A stretch of DNA of 64,000 nucleotides from Paenibacillus terricola (lineage in GTDB: Bacteria; Bacillota; Bacilli; Paenibacillales; Paenibacillaceae), in the NCBI RefSeq assembly GCF_014779765.1, contig NZ_JACXZA010000007.1:124001-188000 (forward strand). Reading direction: 5' to 3'. Both the position numbers and the translations under genes were made by a program. The notes under the pieces are model-generated. The model did no database searches. It was given only the letters and a program-made list of their open reading frames with translations, and was not told where the DNA came from. Of the stretch, positions 60,390-64,000 are shown piece after piece. Position 1 is the first letter of the stretch. Every line of letters begins with the position of its first letter.

Positions 60390-60956
60390 ATGAAAAAACG
60401 TATCGCAACTCTTATCAGCGTCGCCCTCGTCGGTCTGATGTTGTCCGCATGCTCGTCCAATAACGATAACAACGCCGATACTTCCTCTAAACCAGGCACT
60501 ACAGAGACTGGCTCGAACGCTAGCAACGATAAAGGTACAGCTACTGCACCTGAGCCGTCCATGACGGTCGCTGAAATGTCCGACGATCTGCTCAAGCAGG
60601 CGGAACAGCCACCGCTTGTAGATCTGACGGAAGCAGACATCAAGACGCTTTATCATCTTGACCCTGCCCTGCTCGAATCCTATGTTGTCAAAATCCCGCT
60701 CATGAACGTGAAGACGAATGAGCTCGCAGTTATAAAGGTCAAAGACGCGAAAGACGTCCAGACTGTCGAAGACGCGATCAAGCTGCGTGCAGCGGACGTT
60801 CAGAAAACATTCGAGACGTATCTGCCCGATCAATACGAGAACGCGAAGAACTATAAGCTCGTGACCAAAGGCAATTACATTCTGTTCGTCATCTCTGACG
60901 CAGACGCAACTGAGAAGCTGACGAAGCAATTCGATACGTACTTCGCAGCGAAGTAA
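60390..60956 (+). CDS. DUF4358-type lipoprotein
   Basis: 188 residues. Lipoprotein signal with lipobox LSAC (Cys near 20), a Ser/Asn/Thr-rich linker to about residue 50, then a compact domain (DLTEADIKTLYHLDPALLESYVVKIPLMNVKTNELAVIKVKD) typical of DUF4358. AAAGGAG precedes the ATG. It begins a three-gene run with an MBOAT and a DHHW protein, a grouping often seen for polymer O-acylation in Firmicutes. Confidence 0.85.
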   Translation: MKKRIATLISVALVGLMLSACSSNNDNNADTSSKPGTTETGSNASNDKGTATAPEPSMTVAEMSDDLLKQAEQPPLVDLTEADIKTLYHLDPALLESYVVKIPLMNVKTNELAVIKVKDAKDVQTVEDAIKLRAADVQKTFETYLPDQYENAKNYKLVTKGNYILFVISDADATEKLTKQFDTYFAAK

Positions 60957-60962
60957 CCGCCT

Positions 60963-62339
60963 ATGGTGTTCAGCAGCCTGCTATTCTTATTCCTGTTCCT
61001 GCCCGCCGTACTCATACTCTACTACGTATCTCCGCGGCGGATTCGGAATCTGATCCTGTTCTTGACCAGCCTCGTCTTCTACGCTTGGGGCGAGCCTGTC
61101 TACATTGTCATTATGCTGCTGTCCACCGTGACGGATTTCAGCTTCGGCCTGCTGCTCAGCAGGCCGAAGCTGTCTCCAAGGCAGCGCAAAGGGATTGTCG
61201 CTTCGTCTATCGTCGTCAACCTGGCCTTGCTCTCCTACTTCAAATACGCGGATTTTCTCATCTCAAACGTTAACTCTGTGCTTGGTACGAATATCCCGCT
61301 GACGGACTTAGCGCTGCCGATCGGCATCTCGTTCTACACGTTCCAATCGATGTCCTACATCGTCGACGTGTACCGCGGCAAAGTGCAGGCGCAGCGCAAC
61401 TGGATCGACTTCGGCACATTCGTCGCATTGTTCCCGCAGCTGGTGGCCGGACCGATCGTCCAATATTCCGTCATTGCGGAGCAGTTGAAGAATCGCGTAG
61501 TAACGGTAGAGCTGTTCGCGGAAGGTGTACGCCGATTTATCATCGGTCTCGCCAAGAAAGTGCTGCTGGCTAATAACATCGGCCTGCTGTGGCATACGGT
61601 GTCCAACTCGAGTGCAAGCGAGATGCCTGCCTTAACTGCATGGCTTGGCATTATCGCATTCTCGTTCCAGATTTACTTCGACTTCAGCGGGTACTCGGAT
61701 ATGGCAATCGGACTGGGCCACATGTTCGGCTTCCGGTTCAACGAGAACTTCAACAAGCCGTATACCGCGCAGAGCATTACGGACTTCTGGCGGCGCTGGC
61801 ATATCTCGCTGGGCAGCTGGTTCCGCGACTATGTGTACATTCCGCTGGGCGGCAATCGACGAGGCACTTGGCTGCAACTGCGTAACATCCTCATCGTCTG
61901 GGTGCTCACCGGCTTCTGGCATGGGGCGAGCTGGAACTTCATGCTGTGGGGGCTCTACTTCGGGGTTATTCTTGTATTCGAAAAAACGTGGCTGCTCCGA
62001 CTGCTCGAGCGCAGCCCCCGCTGGGTTCGGCACATCTACGCCCTGCTGCTCATTCTCGTCGGCTGGGTATTGTTCGCCTTCGAACAGATGGAACAGCTCG
62101 GCGGTTTCTTACTCGCAATGGTAGGAGGCAACGGCAGCCCGCTGTGGGATGCGAACACCGGCTATCTGTTCTACACGAATGCGATTCTGCTTGTCATACT
62201 CGCTATCGCCTCGACGCCGCTGCTAAAGCTGCCGCGGCGCGGCCCCGTTCAGCTGATCTGTTGCTTCGTTCTGTTCGTGCTATCGGTCGCTTACCTCGTG
62301 GATGCGACGTTTAATCCATTCTTATACTTCAGGTTCTAA
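60963..62339 (+). CDS. MBOAT family O-acyltransferase (AlgI/DltB-like)
   Basis: 458 residues, about 11 TM helices. MBOAT signatures: VFSSLLFLFLFLPAVL at the start, FPQLVAGPIVQY, DFWRRWHISLGSWFRDYVYIPLGGNR and the catalytic His in FWHGASWNFMLWG. Moves acyl groups across the membrane onto an extracellular polymer with a partner SGNH/DHHW protein, here the next gene. Only 6 bp separate it from the lipoprotein gene. Confidence 0.9.
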   Translation: MVFSSLLFLFLFLPAVLILYYVSPRRIRNLILFLTSLVFYAWGEPVYIVIMLLSTVTDFSFGLLLSRPKLSPRQRKGIVASSIVVNLALLSYFKYADFLISNVNSVLGTNIPLTDLALPIGISFYTFQSMSYIVDVYRGKVQAQRNWIDFGTFVALFPQLVAGPIVQYSVIAEQLKNRVVTVELFAEGVRRFIIGLAKKVLLANNIGLLWHTVSNSSASEMPALTAWLGIIAFSFQIYFDFSGYSDMAIGLGHMFGFRFNENFNKPYTAQSITDFWRRWHISLGSWFRDYVYIPLGGNRRGTWLQLRNILIVWVLTGFWHGASWNFMLWGLYFGVILVFEKTWLLRLLERSPRWVRHIYALLLILVGWVLFAFEQMEQLGGFLLAMVGGNGSPLWDANTGYLFYTNAILLVILAIASTPLLKLPRRGPVQLICCFVLFVLSVAYLVDATFNPFLYFRF

Positions 62340-62373
62340 CTGAATGAGAGAGAAGGGGGAGGTGTTGTCATCT

Positions 62374-63540
62374 ATGAATAAGGGTCAACGATCCGATCGC
62401 ATTCTAGTCGGCGGCTTCGTCTCCGCCCTGCTTGCAGCGGCGGTGCTGTTCCTTGCGCTCCCGATGCAGACCTTCTCAGAGACGGAGAACCGCGTCTTGC
62501 AGCGTCCGCCTGAGCTAAGCTGGAGCCATATTTGGAACAAACAATTCTCGCTGGAAGCTGAAGGCTTCGTGACGGACCATTTTCCAATGCGGACGAGCTG
62601 GGTGCAGTTGAAGTCGGAGATGGAGCAGCTGCGGCTGCAACAAGAGAACAATGGCATCTACAAAGGAAAAGGCGGCTACTTGTTCGAGAAATTCGAACAG
62701 CCGGATGATGCGAAAGCGAAGGAATATGCGGAGGTCGTTCAGCGCTGGGCCGCTATGCATCCTGAAGCAGGCATGACGTTCATGCTGGCGCCAACCTCAA
62801 TCGGCATGTATCCAGAGCGGCTGCCTTGGCTGGCGTCCGCCGACTCGCAGCGGGATGTGAATGCGTTCGTGAAGGAGCAGCTCAAGGGGAAGCTGACGTT
62901 TCTGAATGGGTTTGATTTTCTGAGTGATGCCACCGATGGTAATCGCCCCATCTATTATCGGACCGATCATCACTGGACGACATACGGCGCCTATCTCGCC
63001 TATTCGGCTTATTCGAAGCAGATGGGCTGGGAACCGCTGCCGGAGTCGGCGTTCAACATCGAGACGGTGACTCGCTCGTTCCTCGGAAGCTATCATACCC
63101 GCAGCCAATTCAGCGGTGTGAAGCCCGACTCGATCGAGGTGTATACGCCGAAGAAGCCGCTGCATACGACCGTGTCGGTTGCCGATGATCGCTCGACGAG
63201 CGAGTCGCTGTATGACACCAGCTTCCTGTCCAAGAAGGACAAATATTCCTACTTTCTTGGCGGCGTTCACGCGCTTATGACGATCAAGACCGAGCTTCCG
63301 GCCGCTGATGTCCAGTTGGATAAACTTCTCGTCATCAAAGACTCGTATGCGCACAGCATGCTTCCTTTTCTAACATCGCATGTGCAAGAGCTGCATGTCA
63401 TCGATATGCGCTATTACAACGGCAATATCAGTCAATACATGAAAGACAACGGCATTCAACAGGTGCTGTTCCTGTTCAATACGGCAACGTTTCTGGAGAG
63501 CTCCGAGCTGCTGAAGCTCGGTACGAAGAGCAGCGTCTAG
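62374..63540 (+). CDS. DHHW/AlgX-like SGNH protein, putative acyltransferase partner
   Basis: About 388 residues. One N-terminal TM/signal-anchor, ETENRVLQRPPELSW, then YYRTDHHWTTYGAYLAY (the DHHW motif with the catalytic Asp/His of the AlgX/AlgJ-type SGNH fold) and LLVIKDSYAHSMLPFL (Ser of the SGNH triad). Completes O-acylation with the MBOAT protein encoded just upstream. ATG 62374 is likeliest (GGAGG 11 bp upstream); an earlier ATG at 62344 has no good site. Confidence 0.85.
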   Translation: MNKGQRSDRILVGGFVSALLAAAVLFLALPMQTFSETENRVLQRPPELSWSHIWNKQFSLEAEGFVTDHFPMRTSWVQLKSEMEQLRLQQENNGIYKGKGGYLFEKFEQPDDAKAKEYAEVVQRWAAMHPEAGMTFMLAPTSIGMYPERLPWLASADSQRDVNAFVKEQLKGKLTFLNGFDFLSDATDGNRPIYYRTDHHWTTYGAYLAYSAYSKQMGWEPLPESAFNIETVTRSFLGSYHTRSQFSGVKPDSIEVYTPKKPLHTTVSVADDRSTSESLYDTSFLSKKDKYSYFLGGVHALMTIKTELPAADVQLDKLLVIKDSYAHSMLPFLTSHVQELHVIDMRYYNGNISQYMKDNGIQQVLFLFNTATFLESSELLKLGTKSSV

Positions 63541-63585
63541 ATCAAGGTCGCAATCGAGCAACATGAATAAACATATATCAACATA

Positions 63586-63636
63586 AAGAAGGAGCTGTCT
63601 CGCCCAACTTGTGGGCTTTCGAGACCGCTCCTTCTT
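63586..63636. terminator. terminator between the DHHW and SDR genes
   Basis: AAGAAGGAGCTGTCTCG / CGAGACCGCTCCTTCTT, 17-bp arms with one mismatch, between convergent genes. Confidence 0.75.
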
Positions 63637-63679
63637 GGTATAACAATCAATCTAATAATTGCTCTAGTCCGATTGCTTC

Positions 63680-64000
63680 TTACTTCGCCGTCACGCCGCC
63701 ATCTACCGGAAGCTCGATGCCTGTCAGGTAAGAAGCGTCGTCCGACGCGAGGAACAAGACGGCCTTCGCCACTTCAACAGCTTGTCCGACGCGCGGCAGC
63801 GCGGTCTGGGACAGGAACCACTGGAGCATTTGCTCGTTCGTGACGAACTCCTTGCTCATCGGCGTCTCAATAAAGCCCGGATGAACCGAGTTGACGCGGA
63901 TGTTGTCCTTGCCGTAGTCGACAGCCGCTGCCTTGCTCAGCATGCGAACAGCGCCCTTCGATGCCGTATAAGCACCAGCCCCTTGGCTTCCGGTAAGGCC
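63680..64000 (-). CDS. SDR-family oxidoreductase, C-terminal part
   Basis: Runs off the window at 64000. The visible 106 residues hold YTASK with the catalytic Tyr/Lys, NIRVNSVHPGFIETPM, and the typical C-terminus FLASDDASYLTGIELPVDGGVTAK of FabG-like classical SDRs. Nucleotide-binding half lies outside. Substrate cannot be inferred. Confidence 0.88.
   Translation of the reverse strand, partial: GLTGSQGAGAYTASKGAVRMLSKAAAVDYGKDNIRVNSVHPGFIETPMSKEFVTNEQMLQWFLSQTALPRVGQAVEVAKAVLFLASDDASYLTGIELPVDGGVTAK

Noticed and set aside
1-64000. CRISPR arrays, tRNA/rRNA genes, insertion sequences, integrases, phage genes
   Set aside because: Looked for regular direct repeats, cloverleaf landmarks, transposase motifs and terminal repeats; none found.

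Overview
The window looks like a chromosomal stretch from a Paenibacillaceae bacterium (Paenibacillus or a close relative). This rests on the gene content: KtrB-type K+ transporter, YsnE-like GNAT, YtaF/MntP-type membrane proteins, an SLH-anchored GH3 enzyme, MprF, a GEMM-I riboswitch and many small Firmicute-type regulators. It also fits the moderate GC content, the strong AGGAGG-type ribosome binding sites and the frequent TTG/GTG starts. I see no rRNA, tRNA, CRISPR array, IS element or phage. Most genes are single or in short operons, and convergent pairs are usually closed by clear hairpin terminators.

1-9.2 kb: the end of a KtrB-like transporter, a DUF2277 protein, an RMD1/DUF155 membrane protein, a YsnE-like acetyltransferase and an atypical epimerase. 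A three-gene signalling operon follows (hybrid kinase, lone CheR methyltransferase, REC-PAS-PAS-kinase).

9.5-12.8 kb, the most interesting part: a 7TM sensor kinase lies tail-to-tail with a gene for an 84-residue RiPP-type precursor that has an NHLP (nitrile-hydratase-like) leader and ends in QPFIWV. Next to the precursor is a ComQ-like isoprenoid synthase-fold protein. The arrangement recalls the ComQ/ComX/ComP prenyl-peptide signalling system, but with an unrelated leader and a different kinase class.

12.9-34 kb: accessory genes, mostly regulator/target pairs. They include Lrp, TetR-MMPL, pirin with nested operators, MarR-MFS, LysR/HPP, WYL/MFS, HxlR/oxidoreductase, ArsR-SDR, a diguanylate cyclase and an ECF sigma factor fused to a VOC domain. 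Shared operator sequences can be read for several pairs.

34-43.3 kb: a four-gene minus-strand operon (two paralogous secreted glycosidase-like proteins, a membrane HEAT-repeat protein and a GT2 synthase) looks like a surface-polysaccharide locus. Upstream is a secreted TIM-barrel glycosidase-like gene led by a cyclic-di-GMP-I (GEMM-I) riboswitch with its own terminator.

43.3-64 kb: two YtaF/MntP paralogues and the C-terminal scrap of a third, a broken ECF sigma gene, HAD and kinase-like enzymes, MarR/quinone reductase, SLH-GH3 hexosaminidase, a Gln-rich small protein, an MBL hydrolase, PadR-DHA2 efflux, TetR-SDR, MprF, and a lipoprotein/MBOAT/DHHW set likely to O-acylate a surface polymer. 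The window ends inside an SDR gene.

All family assignments come from reading motifs by eye. No database search was run.
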